Origin: Candidatus Bathyarchaeota archaeon
Lineage (GTDB): Archaea > Thermoproteota > Bathyarchaeia > Bathyarchaeales > Bathycorpusculaceae
Length of the DNA stretch: 64,000 nt
Direction of reading: 5' to 3'
Assembly (NCBI GenBank): GCA_018396675.1
Contig: JAGTQX010000012.1
Coordinates: 182,859-246,858, forward strand
Part shown: in pieces, positions 44,162 through 53,472 of the stretch
Position numbering within the stretch: position 1 is the stretch's first letter
Layout: every line of letters begins with the position of its first letter
Notes under the pieces: model-generated
What the model saw: the letters and a program-made list of their open reading frames with translations, nothing else
The model's database searches: none
What the model was told of the DNA's origin: nothing
Translations under genes and position numbers: made by a program

Positions 44162-45502
44162 ATGGCTCTTCAACAGATTCACATAGGCTTGGATGACACG
44201 GATTCGCCTAAACAGGGATGCACGACACACATTGCAGCTCTTCTAGTGGAAAAACTGCTCAAGCTCGGAGCACAGTTTATTGACTATCCAAACTTGGTTA
44301 GGCTTAACCCAAACGTTCCATGGAAAACCCGAGGAAACGGTGCCTTGTGCCTAAGGATAAAATGCAATGAAAATATTTTTGACAAAATCAAAGAAACGGT
44401 TATAGCCACCGTGGAGGAACATGCAGATTTTGATTATAAGGGCACAGATCCGGGCATTGTTTTTTTTAAAAGAGCAAAAATCCCATTAGAATTGCAAAAT
44501 TTTGCAAGAAACGCAATAACGGGAATCGTTAACATGAAAACAGCCGTTAAACTCTTGAAACGTTTCAAAGCTGAAGCTTTAGGATTTAAAGGTGGTCGCG
44601 GAATAATTGGTGGTTTGGCAGCCATAGGCGAACCCCTCAAAGGCGATCACACGTTCGAAATTATTGCGTATCGTTCGCCGGAAAATTACGGTTCAGAACG
44701 AAAAATAGACAAGTCTTCAGTCATAGTTATGGACAAGGCAACGGCTCCTTACACGTTCAACAATCTTGACCCAGAAACTGGCAGGATTCTGATAACTCCG
44801 CGCGGACCAGACCCGATTCTTCTCGGCATAAGAGGTGAAAGTCCGGAAATTGTGAAAAAAGCTTTTGAAATGGTTAAACCGCTTGAACCAGTGGAACGAT
44901 GGGTTATATTTCGCACTAATCATGGCACTGACGCCCATTTGAAACGTGTCAAACAGCTGAATCAAGTAAAACCTTATCATCCTATTGTTGCTCGAGGAAC
45001 TGTTGCATCAAATCCAAGGATAATTCCGGGAAGACACGTCATTTTATCCATCGAAGACGAAAGTGCCCGTGTGGACTGTGCTGCTTATGAACCCACTGGT
45101 TTTTTAAGAAAAGTGGCAAGCAAACTAGTTGTTGGAGATTATGTTGAAATATATGGTGGCGTTAGGTGCCCATCCCAAAATACTTCGTTGACTGTGAACC
45201 TTGAGAAACTGCGTTTGCTGAAGCTTGCGCCAGAAATAGTTTACCTTAATCCATTTTGTCCTAAATGTGGTAAAAGGTTAAAATCTATGGGAAAGGGCAA
45301 AGGTTTCAGATGTGAGAAGTGTAATTCACGTTTTCCGAAAATTGGTAAGGTTGCTATTAAAATTAAACGCGAAGTTAAAAAAGGCTTGTATATTACTTCG
45401 CCGAGGTCTCAACGGCATCTAACAAAACCCTTCGTGCGCTACGGAATGGAGAAGCGACGTGCCCAGTTTGGCAAGTTAATTGATGAGTGGCACTTTCCAT
45501 AG
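44162..45502 (+). CDS. tiaS: tRNA(Ile2) 2-agmatinylcytidine synthetase TiaS
   Basis: Makes agmatidine at C34 of tRNA-Ile(CAU) so it reads AUA, an archaeal-only modification. The order is IHIGLDDTDSPKQGCTTHIA at the start (in part), LNPNVPWKTRGNGALCLR near residue 46 (in part), an OB-fold (about 275-360), and a C-terminal zinc ribbon CPKCGKRL and CEKC (about 366-388). The full length is 446. TTAAAAAT about 27 bases before the ATG suggests a nearly leaderless transcript. Confidence 0.94.
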   Translation: MALQQIHIGLDDTDSPKQGCTTHIAALLVEKLLKLGAQFIDYPNLVRLNPNVPWKTRGNGALCLRIKCNENIFDKIKETVIATVEEHADFDYKGTDPGIVFFKRAKIPLELQNFARNAITGIVNMKTAVKLLKRFKAEALGFKGGRGIIGGLAAIGEPLKGDHTFEIIAYRSPENYGSERKIDKSSVIVMDKATAPYTFNNLDPETGRILITPRGPDPILLGIRGESPEIVKKAFEMVKPLEPVERWVIFRTNHGTDAHLKRVKQLNQVKPYHPIVARGTVASNPRIIPGRHVILSIEDESARVDCAAYEPTGFLRKVASKLVVGDYVEIYGGVRCPSQNTSLTVNLEKLRLLKLAPEIVYLNPFCPKCGKRLKSMGKGKGFRCEKCNSRFPKIGKVAIKIKREVKKGLYITSPRSQRHLTKPFVRYGMEKRRAQFGKLIDEWHFP

Positions 45503-45519
45503 TTTGCCGATGCACGTTC

Positions 45520-45765
45520 TTAGCTTTCTCTTACTTTGAAGATTTCGCAAAGAAGCCCGTAGAGCTCGTCACCGCCTTCAACTTTTGAAAACAAATCTTT
45601 TTCAGCCCTAAGCACTCGCCCAACCATTTGATAAGTTTGCTTCCACTCCAACTCTTTCCACATAATTTTATAATTTTTTAGTTCAATCCAAGCTCTAAAA
45701 GTCAAGACAATAAACATTCCAATTGTTAAAGCTAGGTTAAGTATGTATATCTCCAGTATGTCCAA
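45520..45765 (-). CDS. Small single-pass membrane protein of unknown function
   Basis: An 81-residue protein with one N-terminal transmembrane helix (about residues 5-25) followed by a charged, probably helical cytosolic tail. I do not recognise it. It is convergent with tiaS and divergent from the FUN14 gene, separated by about 100 bases. Confidence 0.55.
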   Translation of the reverse strand: MDILEIYILNLALTIGMFIVLTFRAWIELKNYKIMWKELEWKQTYQMVGRVLRAEKDLFSKVEGGDELYGLLCEIFKVRES

Positions 45766-45867
45766 GAGTTTTCACCTCCATTTTTTTACGGATTATAATA
45801 GGCTCTATTAACTCAATAAGCTTTAAAACAGTGTAAGGTGCTCTCTTACTTTTAGAGAAGATCTTTA

Positions 45868-46176
45868 ATGAGTGAAGTTTTGCCATCGATTGTTTACCAA
45901 CTGGGTTTGGGAGGCATAGGCGGCTTAATAGTTGGATATGCCCTGAAAAAATTGAGCAAACTTATCCTTGTTCTTGTCGGCTTGTTTATTGCATTTCTCA
46001 TTTATCTGGGCGTAGAAGGCGTTATAAGCGTAAACTACTCTGCACTTTTAGAAGCGATAAGTAACTTTCTCGGGTTGGCCAGCGGCGCATTTTCATGGTT
46101 TGTAAACGCGATATCTCTGATCCCTTTTGCCGCAAGTTTTACCGCTGGTTTTCTGATCGGCTTCAAGCTTGGTTAG
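45868..46176 (+). CDS. FUN14-family small membrane protein
   Basis: A 102-residue integral membrane protein with the FUN14 pattern: a Gly-rich first helix (GLGGIGGLIVGYALKKLSK, about 13-31), a second helix (LILVLVGLFIAFLIYLGVEG, in part), and a third (IPFAASFTAGFLIGFKLG, in part). In archaea the role is unknown; eukaryal FUNDC1 is a mitophagy receptor. It has no partner nearby. Confidence 0.85.
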   Translation: MSEVLPSIVYQLGLGGIGGLIVGYALKKLSKLILVLVGLFIAFLIYLGVEGVISVNYSALLEAISNFLGLASGAFSWFVNAISLIPFAASFTAGFLIGFKLG

Positions 46177-46258
46177 TGAAATGGTTAAATGTTCGAGACT
46201 CGTTTATCCATTAAAAGCCATAAGTCCCAAATACGCTGATCTGGAGCGTTGTTAAAAA

Positions 46259-49057
46259 TTGGAACAGTTTCCAGCCGAAGAATATGCACTTCCTTTTTTC
46301 AAAGAGTTAGGCTATATTAGAAAACGTTGTCCAACCTGCGGAACATATTTTTGGACGCTTAAACCCGAGCAGGAAACATGCGGTGAAGCGAGGGCAGAAG
46401 GTTGCGCGGTATACAGTTTTATAGATAATCCGCCCACTAAAAGGAGTTATACTCTGCGTGAAATGCGTGAAGCCTTTCTATCCTTTTTTGAAAGGCATGG
46501 TCACACGCGCATAAAACCCTACCCCGTAGTTGCGCGGTGGAGAGACGACATTTACCTGACTCACGCAAGCATAATAGACTTTCAACCGTATGTAACTGAA
46601 GGAATTGCGCCACCACCAGCAAACCCATTAGTCATCGTTCAACCATGTATCCGACTTGTTGACATAACCAACACTGGACCAACTTTCGGCAAATACGTAA
46701 CAATTTTCGAGATGGGCGGGCATCACGCGTTTAACTACCCAGATAAAGAAGTTTATTGGAAAGATCAAACCGTTAGGTACCATCATGCTTTCGCCACCGA
46801 AGAGCTTGGCATAAAACCTGAAGATGTAACCTACAAGGAAGAAGTTTGGTCGGGTGGTGGGAACGCTGGGCCTTGCCTAGAATGTATAGTCAGAGGTTTA
46901 GAGGTTGCCACACTTGTTTTTATGCAGTACAAAGTTGTTGGCGACAAGTTCGTCAAACTGCCTATACGTACAGTTGACACTGGTTACGGCATAGACCGTT
47001 TCACTTGGCTTTCTCAAGGCGCCCCAAGCGCTTTCCACACTATTTACGGCAATTTACTTGACGAGATCTTCAAGATGACTGGAATAGGCAAAGTTGACAG
47101 AGACTTACTTGTTAAGGTCGCACGTGTTTCAAGCCTAATAAGTCTTGACAAAACAGCAAATATGCTTGAGATTAGAAGGAAAATCGCTGAAATTGTAGAT
47201 ATAGAAGCTGATAAGCTTGACAAGGTTTTGTCTCCAGTGGAGAACGCTTTTGCAGTTGCGGATCACACGAAATGTTTGAGCTTCATACTTTCTGAAGGGG
47301 TTGTTCCGTCGAATATCCAGGAAGGGTACTTGGCTAGACTTTTGTTCCGTAGAGTATATCGTCTTTTGAGGATGCTGGGAATAACGGATAGGCTTTATGA
47401 TGTTTTTGACATGCAAATCAATTATTGGTCTGAAGATTATCCGCACCTTAAAGAGATGCGAAACGAAATCATGGAGATTCTAGCCGTAGAAGAAGAAAAA
47501 TTCAAGGAAACGATAAAACGTGGCGAAGTCCTAGTGAAACGTATAGCCCAAGAACTGAAAACTAAAGGCGTAAAAAAAGTTCCAGTTGAAACTTTAACAG
47601 AACTGTATGATTCTCATGGTCTTCCACCAGAAATCGTGAAAGAAACCGCAAAAAACGAGGGTTTAAACGTTGAAGTTCCCGAGAACTTTTACTCACTAAT
47701 TGCCGAAAGACACATGCAAACTTCTAAGCAGACAGAAGAAGTTAAACACGAAAAATGGCTTGAAAACGCGGTTACGAATCTTCCAGAAACCGAAATGCTC
47801 TACTATAAAGACCAGTACATGAAAGAGTTTGAAGCCAAAGTTATCAAAGTTTTCGAAGGCAAGTATATTGTTCTCGACAAAACGTGTTTTTATCCGGAAG
47901 GTGGAGGACAGCCAGCCGACGGCGGTTTTTTGATATTCGATGGCGATAAGGCTGAAGTTGTTGGGGTTCAAAAGGTTGGCAAAGTAATAGTCCATGAAAT
48001 CAGTGGAGAGAAACTTCCAAAAGAAGGCAGCATTGTTAAAGGAGCGATAGACTGGGAAAAACGTTACGTGTTAATGAAGAGTCACACCGCTACGCATGTG
48101 GTTAATGCTGCTGCGCGACGTGTTCTTGGACAGCATGTTTGGCAGTTTGGCACACAGAAAAGCGTTGAAAATTCGAGGCTTGACATTTCCCATTATCGCA
48201 GACTCACACGCGAAGAAGTGCAAAAAATCGAGATTTTGGCGAACGAGGCGATTTTTAGGCATATACCTGTTGAAATCTCGTGGATGCCACGAACTGAAGC
48301 AGAAAAACGCTACGGTTTTAGGCTATATCAAGGCGGCGCTGTTCCAGGAAAAGAAATTCGCGTGGTGAAAATTGGAGATTGGGAAGTTGAAGCATGCGCT
48401 GGGACTCATGTACAGAACACTGGCGAGATAGGTTTAATCAAAATAATTCATTCCGAGAGAATCCAAGACGGCGTCGAACGGCTCGTATACTCCGTCGGAA
48501 TAAACGCACTAAAAGACATACAGAAAAACGAAGAGTTGCTGTGGCGAATTTCAGAAACTTTGAACGCACCACTCGAAAAACTGGACAAGACCGCGGAGAA
48601 ACTTGTCAAAGAACTGAAAGAAGCTAACGCTGAAAGAAGAAGGCTTATAAAAGAATTAGCTGTTCGCGACAGCACAAAAGCGCATGAGAATACTGCAGTT
48701 TTCAAAACCGAAGAGGTTGGAAGTGTGAAAATGGTGCTTTACGACTTCGGCGAAGATATTGATGTTGACCGCATGGTTCAAACAGCAAACGAGATAATAA
48801 AACGCGACGATACAACAGTAACCATATTCTATGGAGCTGATGAAAAAAACGCAAGAATAATGATTCTTGCCGGAAAAACTGCTCTGGAAAAAGGCGTGAA
48901 CGCGAGCGAGATGGTCAAAGAAGCCTCAAAAATTATAGGTGGAGGCGGTGGAGGAAGACCCAACTTTGCCCAAGGTGGAGGAACACGCGTAGAAAAGCTT
49001 CAGGAAGCCGTTGAAAAAGCCAAGGAAATTCTGAAGAAACAAGTCAAACACGAATAG
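46259..49057 (+). CDS. alaS: Alanyl-tRNA synthetase, archaeal type
   Basis: Charges and proofreads tRNA-Ala. The N-terminal zinc-like segment RCPTCGTYFW near residues 20-30 (archaeal mark), the class II core (residues 60-300, with EMGGHHAFN and GNAGPCLEC), the editing domain with HTATHVVNAAARRVLG (about 605) and CAGTHVQNTGEIG (about 717), and the C-Ala domain ending in a six-Gly GGGGGGRPNFAQGG are all in place. The start is TTG 46259. The length of 932 is normal for archaea. Confidence 0.95.
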   Translation: MEQFPAEEYALPFFKELGYIRKRCPTCGTYFWTLKPEQETCGEARAEGCAVYSFIDNPPTKRSYTLREMREAFLSFFERHGHTRIKPYPVVARWRDDIYLTHASIIDFQPYVTEGIAPPPANPLVIVQPCIRLVDITNTGPTFGKYVTIFEMGGHHAFNYPDKEVYWKDQTVRYHHAFATEELGIKPEDVTYKEEVWSGGGNAGPCLECIVRGLEVATLVFMQYKVVGDKFVKLPIRTVDTGYGIDRFTWLSQGAPSAFHTIYGNLLDEIFKMTGIGKVDRDLLVKVARVSSLISLDKTANMLEIRRKIAEIVDIEADKLDKVLSPVENAFAVADHTKCLSFILSEGVVPSNIQEGYLARLLFRRVYRLLRMLGITDRLYDVFDMQINYWSEDYPHLKEMRNEIMEILAVEEEKFKETIKRGEVLVKRIAQELKTKGVKKVPVETLTELYDSHGLPPEIVKETAKNEGLNVEVPENFYSLIAERHMQTSKQTEEVKHEKWLENAVTNLPETEMLYYKDQYMKEFEAKVIKVFEGKYIVLDKTCFYPEGGGQPADGGFLIFDGDKAEVVGVQKVGKVIVHEISGEKLPKEGSIVKGAIDWEKRYVLMKSHTATHVVNAAARRVLGQHVWQFGTQKSVENSRLDISHYRRLTREEVQKIEILANEAIFRHIPVEISWMPRTEAEKRYGFRLYQGGAVPGKEIRVVKIGDWEVEACAGTHVQNTGEIGLIKIIHSERIQDGVERLVYSVGINALKDIQKNEELLWRISETLNAPLEKLDKTAEKLVKELKEANAERRRLIKELAVRDSTKAHENTAVFKTEEVGSVKMVLYDFGEDIDVDRMVQTANEIIKRDDTTVTIFYGADEKNARIMILAGKTALEKGVNASEMVKEASKIIGGGGGGRPNFAQGGGTRVEKLQEAVEKAKEILKKQVKHE

Positions 49058-49205
49058 CCTATTGAAAAAACAGGATTACTTATGTTTCTGTTTTTTGCAG
49101 TACAGTTTTTTATTAAACAATGTTTTGAAACTGGTGTTTGTAAGCAAAAATTATATGAAAAGCGACTGTGAACACAATTCCAAGAGTGTTAAGGAGAGAA
49201 TCAAT

Positions 49206-49994
49206 TTGGATGTAATCGTTTGTGTTAAGCAAGTTCCAGAAACAGCTGAAGCAGAATTGAAAATCGACGCAAGCGGCAAAAAAATTGAGAAAACAGGTTT
49301 AGTCTTCGACATCAACGAGTGGGACGATTACGCTTTGGAAGAAGCAGTGCGGATAAAAGAAAAATTTGGCGGAACAGTGACAGCCATAACCGTCGGGCCA
49401 GAAGACTCTGACAGCACCTTGCGAAAATGTTTGGCACGCGGCGCAGACAAGGCCATACGTCTGACGGATCCAAAATTTGAAGGTTCCGACGCTTTTGCTA
49501 CGGCAAAGATTCTCCACAGTGTTATCAAAACTATGCATTTTGATTTGATACTGACTGGAGCGCAAGCAGGCGACGACGGCAGCGCTGTTGTTGGACCAGT
49601 TTTAGCGGAACTGCTTGGTGTCCCACACGCTGCAATGGTTAAAAAGATAGAGCTCGGCGAAGGTAAGGCTGTGGTTAATCGTGAACTCGAAGGCGGTTTA
49701 GAAGAGCGTTTAGAAGTCAAATTGCCGGCATTGTTTGCTGTTCAAACTGGCATAAATGAGCCTCGCTATGTTTCGATCATGGGCATTCGCAAGGCTATGC
49801 AGAAGGAAATCAAAGTTATGCGATTGTCGGACACGGGCTTAAACGAAAGCGAAGTTGGCGAATCGGGTTCATGGCTGAAAATAGAGAAGCTCTACGTTCC
49901 ACCAGTTGAGAAACAAGCAGAATTTCTCCAAGGAAGCCCAGACGAAATAGCCACCAAAATTGTTGAAATTCTAAAATCAAGGGGGCTGATTTAG
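49206..49994 (+). CDS. etfB: Electron transfer flavoprotein beta subunit
   Basis: The AMP/FAD-binding ETF beta chain that accepts electrons from acyl-CoA dehydrogenases. TTG 49206 is chosen because AAGGAG lies nine bases upstream and DVIVCVKQVPETAEAELKI is the canonical N-terminus; a 48-residue upstream open stretch has no family match. Other marks are NEWDDYALEEAVRI and GAQAGDDGSAVVGPVLAELLG (in part). It is about 262 residues. It heads the beta-oxidation block and its stop is directly followed by etfA. Confidence 0.93.
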   Translation: MDVIVCVKQVPETAEAELKIDASGKKIEKTGLVFDINEWDDYALEEAVRIKEKFGGTVTAITVGPEDSDSTLRKCLARGADKAIRLTDPKFEGSDAFATAKILHSVIKTMHFDLILTGAQAGDDGSAVVGPVLAELLGVPHAAMVKKIELGEGKAVVNRELEGGLEERLEVKLPALFAVQTGINEPRYVSIMGIRKAMQKEIKVMRLSDTGLNESEVGESGSWLKIEKLYVPPVEKQAEFLQGSPDEIATKIVEILKSRGLI

Positions 49995-50984
49995 ATGGCT
50001 GAAATCTTTGTTCTAGCCGAACACAGACAAGGACAACTGCGAGACATAACTTTTGAAATGTTAACAAAAGCCAGAGAACTAGCTGAAAAAACGAACGCAG
50101 AGCTAACAACTGTTTTGCTTGGCAAAAACGTTAAAGAATCTGCCAAAAACCTAACAGAATACGCAAAAAAGGTTATTGTTGTTGAAGATGAGAAACTTGG
50201 AAGCTTCAACTCGGACGCTTACTTGAAAGTGCTTTCAACTCTAATCAAGGAACACAAACCAGCATTAACCATAATCGGACACACTTCATATGGTGTTGAA
50301 CTTGCACCGAGACTAGCAGCTGCGATTGGCATTCCATTAGCCACAGATTGTATAGACGTAGCCTTCGAAGGCGACGCGCTTGCGGTTACACGGCAAATGT
50401 ATGGTGGAAAAGTGAACGCCAAAGCAATACTTCGCAAGTCTGAAAGCTACATGGTGACACTGCGGCAGGCAGCCTTCCAAGCGCAAAAACCCACTGCACC
50501 AATGAATGGACAAATTTTAGAAGTTCCATCGCCGCTAACAGAGGAAATAACTACAAAACGGTTCATTGAATACGTTTTGCCACCACCGGGAGGCGTTGAC
50601 ATAACTGCGGCTGAAGTGCTTGTCGGCATTGGGCGAGGCATAAAAGACCAAGCTAACCTGCCGCTAGTTGAAGAATTGGCAAAATCTCTCGGCGGAGTAT
50701 TAGCTTGCTCACGTCCAATAGTGGATAAAGGCTGGCTTCCAAGCGACAGGCAAGTGGGCACTTCTGGTAAAACTGTTAAGCCAAAACTCTATGTGGCTCT
50801 CGGAATAAGCGGCGCATTCCAACACGTTTTAGGAATGAAAAACTCTGACTTAATAATCGCCGTTAACAAAGATCCCAAAGCTCCAATATTCAGCTTCTCA
50901 GACTACGGCGTAGTTGAAGACCTGTTCAAAGTTGTACCGCCTTTGAAAAACAAAATTAATGAGCTGAAATCACAGAAAGCATAA
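49995..50984 (+). CDS. etfA: Electron transfer flavoprotein alpha subunit
   Basis: The FAD-holding ETF alpha chain, 329 residues. The C-terminal FAD domain has VGIGRGIKDQANLPLVEELAKSLGG near residue 215 (in part), ACSRPIVDKGW, VGTSGKTVKPKLYVALGISGAFQHVLGM (in part) and AIFSFSDYG-like PIFSFSDYGVVEDL. The ATG directly follows the etfB stop. The last bases overlap an acyl-CoA dehydrogenase start candidate. Confidence 0.95.
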   Translation: MAEIFVLAEHRQGQLRDITFEMLTKARELAEKTNAELTTVLLGKNVKESAKNLTEYAKKVIVVEDEKLGSFNSDAYLKVLSTLIKEHKPALTIIGHTSYGVELAPRLAAAIGIPLATDCIDVAFEGDALAVTRQMYGGKVNAKAILRKSESYMVTLRQAAFQAQKPTAPMNGQILEVPSPLTEEITTKRFIEYVLPPPGGVDITAAEVLVGIGRGIKDQANLPLVEELAKSLGGVLACSRPIVDKGWLPSDRQVGTSGKTVKPKLYVALGISGAFQHVLGMKNSDLIIAVNKDPKAPIFSFSDYGVVEDLFKVVPPLKNKINELKSQKA

Positions 50985-51010
50985 TGCCGTCAAAAGATGG
51001 AGAAATAAAA

Positions 51011-52159
51011 ATGGACTTTAAACTAACAGAAGAACAAATGGAAATAAAACGTGCAGCACGCGAATTTGCAGAAAAGGAATTCACGCCTGAGCTTGCATTG
51101 GAATATGACCAAAGAGAAGAGTTTCCAACTGAACTCTACAGAAAAGCCGCAAAACTTGGCTTCACAAGCATGCGAATACCACAACAATACGACGGACAAG
51201 GATACGGAGTCCTAGAGGAATGCATAGTCGTCGAAGAATTCTGCCGCGTCGACCCAGGACTTGGCGTAGCTGTTTCTCTTGGCAACCTCATGGTCCCAGA
51301 CGTTTTACTTAAGCATGGAACAGACGAACAGAAAGAGAAATACATTCCACCGCTTGCAAGAGGTGAAAAAATTGCAGCAGCAGCCTTCACAGAACCCGAG
51401 CATGGAAGCGACATAACCCGAATGGACTCAACCGCCGTTAAAAACGGAGACGAATGGATAATAAACGGCTCAAAACAGTTTATAACAAACGCTCCAATAG
51501 CCGACACTTTCATCATCCTATGTCAAACGGACCCCAACGCAACTCCGCCACACCGTGGGCAAAGCCTATTTTTAGCGGAAAAGGGCATGCCGGGTTTAGA
51601 AGCTACCAAGCTCCATGGCAAGATGGGAATAAAACCATGCGTGACGGGTTCTTTAGCGATGAGTGACTTGCATGTTTCAGCCAAAAACCTTGTAGGCGAA
51701 CTCAACAAAGGATTTTATTATGCGCTTGAACTTTTTGACGGAACAAGAATAACGGTGGCTGCGCAAGCTGTTGGCATGGCCCAAGGTGCCTTCGAAAAAG
51801 CCCTAAATTATGCAAAAACACGCAAACAATTTGGACAGCCAGTGTTTAATTTTCAAGCAGTTTCCTTTAAACTGGCTGAAATGGCAATCAAAATTGAAAC
51901 TGCCCGCCTATTGACATACAAAGCTGCTTGGACATACGACCGTGAAAAGCCAAATGCGGTGGCAACTTCAATGGCTAAAGCATACGCGAGTCGTGTTGCG
52001 ATGGAAGTTACTGATGATGCAATCCAGATATTCGGCGGATACGGTTATTTGGCGGACTATCACGTGGAACGTTTCCATAGATGTGCGAAAATAACTGAAA
52101 TCTACGAGGGCACTAGCGAAATTCAGAAGTTGACAATAGCCAACTTTTTGGCGAAGTAA
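51011..52159 (+). CDS. Acyl-CoA dehydrogenase (first copy)
   Basis: A flavoprotein making trans-2-enoyl-CoA and passing electrons to ETF, about 382 residues. Marks: FKLTEEQMEIKRAAREFAEKEF at the start (in part), AAAFTEPEHGSDITRM (about 126), the QFGQPVFNFQAVSFKLAEM flavin helix, and the catalytic Glu in IYEGTSEIQKL near the C-terminus. ATG 51011 has GGAG eight bases upstream and gives the family's usual first residues; ATG 50984, overlapping etfA, would add nine. Chain-length preference cannot be told from sequence. Confidence 0.92.
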   Translation: MDFKLTEEQMEIKRAAREFAEKEFTPELALEYDQREEFPTELYRKAAKLGFTSMRIPQQYDGQGYGVLEECIVVEEFCRVDPGLGVAVSLGNLMVPDVLLKHGTDEQKEKYIPPLARGEKIAAAAFTEPEHGSDITRMDSTAVKNGDEWIINGSKQFITNAPIADTFIILCQTDPNATPPHRGQSLFLAEKGMPGLEATKLHGKMGIKPCVTGSLAMSDLHVSAKNLVGELNKGFYYALELFDGTRITVAAQAVGMAQGAFEKALNYAKTRKQFGQPVFNFQAVSFKLAEMAIKIETARLLTYKAAWTYDREKPNAVATSMAKAYASRVAMEVTDDAIQIFGGYGYLADYHVERFHRCAKITEIYEGTSEIQKLTIANFLAK

Positions 52160-52171
52160 CGCCTATTTCCC

Positions 52172-52195
52172 TTTTTATTTTTCGTTTAATTTTTA
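52172..52195 (+). terminator. T-rich transcript end after first acyl-CoA dehydrogenase
   Basis: Several T runs (T5, T5, T5) within 24 bases shortly after the stop, with no hairpin, in the style of archaeal terminators. A promoter for the next gene follows. Confidence 0.4.
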
Positions 52196-52240
52196 CGGAT
52201 TTTTAAACGTGAAAACTTGGATTTTCAAAAATTTTATTAC

Positions 52241-52256
52241 GTTAGGTTACCTTAAC
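52241..52256. promoter_or_regulatory. Imperfect palindrome, operator candidate before hydroxyacyl-CoA dehydrogenase
   Basis: GTTAGGTTACCTTAAC: outer arms GTTA/TAAC match exactly and 12 of 16 positions are symmetric. It lies between a TATA-like TTTTATTA (52232-52238) and the start codon at 52288, the position of a typical archaeal repressor site. Confidence 0.4.
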
Positions 52257-52287
52257 CACTTATCACGTGTTAATGGAGGAAATTTGT

Positions 52288-53472
52288 TTGGTTGAAAAAA
52301 TGAAAAAAGCAGTAGTTATTGGTTCTGGGGCAATGGGGCACGGAATAACGCAACTGTTGGCTATGAACGGATACCAGGTAACGATGGTTGACATAAGCGA
52401 TGACCTCCTCCAAAAAGCTGTAGAAAAAATCCGTTGGAGCCTAAACAAATTCGCCGAAAAGAAACGCGTCAGACAAGAAGATGTTGACGCTGCACTTTCA
52501 CGGATAAGCACAACAACAAGCTACGAGCAAGCAGCAAAAGACGTAGACCTAGCTGTTGAAGCGGTTCCAGAAAACATGGAGCTGAAAAAGCAAGTGTTCG
52601 CCAAACTTGACAGCGTAGCACCATCACATGCGATTTTAGCTTCTAACACCTCAACTTTAAGCATAACTGAAATGGGAAACGCCACAAACCGTCCAGACAA
52701 AGTGGCGGGAATGCACTTCTTCAACCCACCACAACTAATGGCTTTAGTCGAAGTTATTAAAGGCGAAAAAACAAGCCAAGAAACAATAAACGCTCTTGTC
52801 GAACTTGCCAAAAAACTTGGAAAAACACCAGTCGTCGTGAGAAAAGATGTGCGCGGGTTCATAGTAAACCGCGTGCTCGGAGCAGTCTTCAACGAGGCCT
52901 TCTGGGCTTATCACCGAGGCGAAGCAACAAAAGAGGGAATAGACGCGTCCGTCAAATACAGTGGAGGCTTCCCAATGGGATGGTTCGAACTGGCAGACTT
53001 CGTTGGACTTGACATAGCCTATGAGGTTGGAAAAATACTCTACGAAGCTTACGGCGAGCGTTTCAAACCATGCGCAGAAGTAATCGAACCACTCATAAAA
53101 GAGCGGAAATTTGGACAAAAAACCGGCGTAGGCTTTTACGACTGGACAAAGGGAAGGCCTAGAATCCCATTTAACCTTCTTGAAGACTATGATGTTGAAA
53201 GGTCGTGGGCTGTAGCCGTAAACGAGGCTGCTTGGCTAATGCATGAAGATGCGGCAAGCCCAGCTGACATAGACACGGGAATGAAGCTTGGCACTTATTG
53301 GCCTTCTGGCCCATGTGAATATGCGGATAGAAACGGTTTGGACGCTGTTCTCAAAAAACTGAAGGAGCTTTACGCTAAATACAATATGGAAATGTATAAG
53401 CCCTGTCCGCTGTTAGAAGAGTACGTAAGCAAAGGTTGGCTAGGTAAGAAGACTGGAAGGGGGTTTTATTAA
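52288..53472 (+). CDS. 3-hydroxyacyl-CoA dehydrogenase with duplicated C-terminal domain
   Basis: Oxidises 3-hydroxyacyl-CoA with NAD. The Rossmann motif VIGSGAMGHGITQLLAMNGY is at about residue 9 (in part), and the catalytic-type ASNTSTLSITEM and MHFFNPPQLMALVEV follow. After the first C-terminal domain (GFIVNRVLGAVFNEA, about 190-280) comes a second copy-like region (VERSWAVAVNEAAWLMHEDAA...KKTGRGFY). This gives about 394 residues rather than the usual 280-300. That layout is like FadB-type enzymes without the hydratase half. TTG 52288 follows GGAGGA by seven bases. It ends directly before the second acyl-CoA dehydrogenase. Confidence 0.92.
   Translation: MVEKMKKAVVIGSGAMGHGITQLLAMNGYQVTMVDISDDLLQKAVEKIRWSLNKFAEKKRVRQEDVDAALSRISTTTSYEQAAKDVDLAVEAVPENMELKKQVFAKLDSVAPSHAILASNTSTLSITEMGNATNRPDKVAGMHFFNPPQLMALVEVIKGEKTSQETINALVELAKKLGKTPVVVRKDVRGFIVNRVLGAVFNEAFWAYHRGEATKEGIDASVKYSGGFPMGWFELADFVGLDIAYEVGKILYEAYGERFKPCAEVIEPLIKERKFGQKTGVGFYDWTKGRPRIPFNLLEDYDVERSWAVAVNEAAWLMHEDAASPADIDTGMKLGTYWPSGPCEYADRNGLDAVLKKLKELYAKYNMEMYKPCPLLEEYVSKGWLGKKTGRGFY

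Noticed and set aside
49062-49205. Possible 48-residue N-terminal extension of EtfB
   Set aside because: The conserved EtfB N-terminus begins at 49206 with AAGGAG nine bases before it; the upstream part is low-complexity with no homology pattern.
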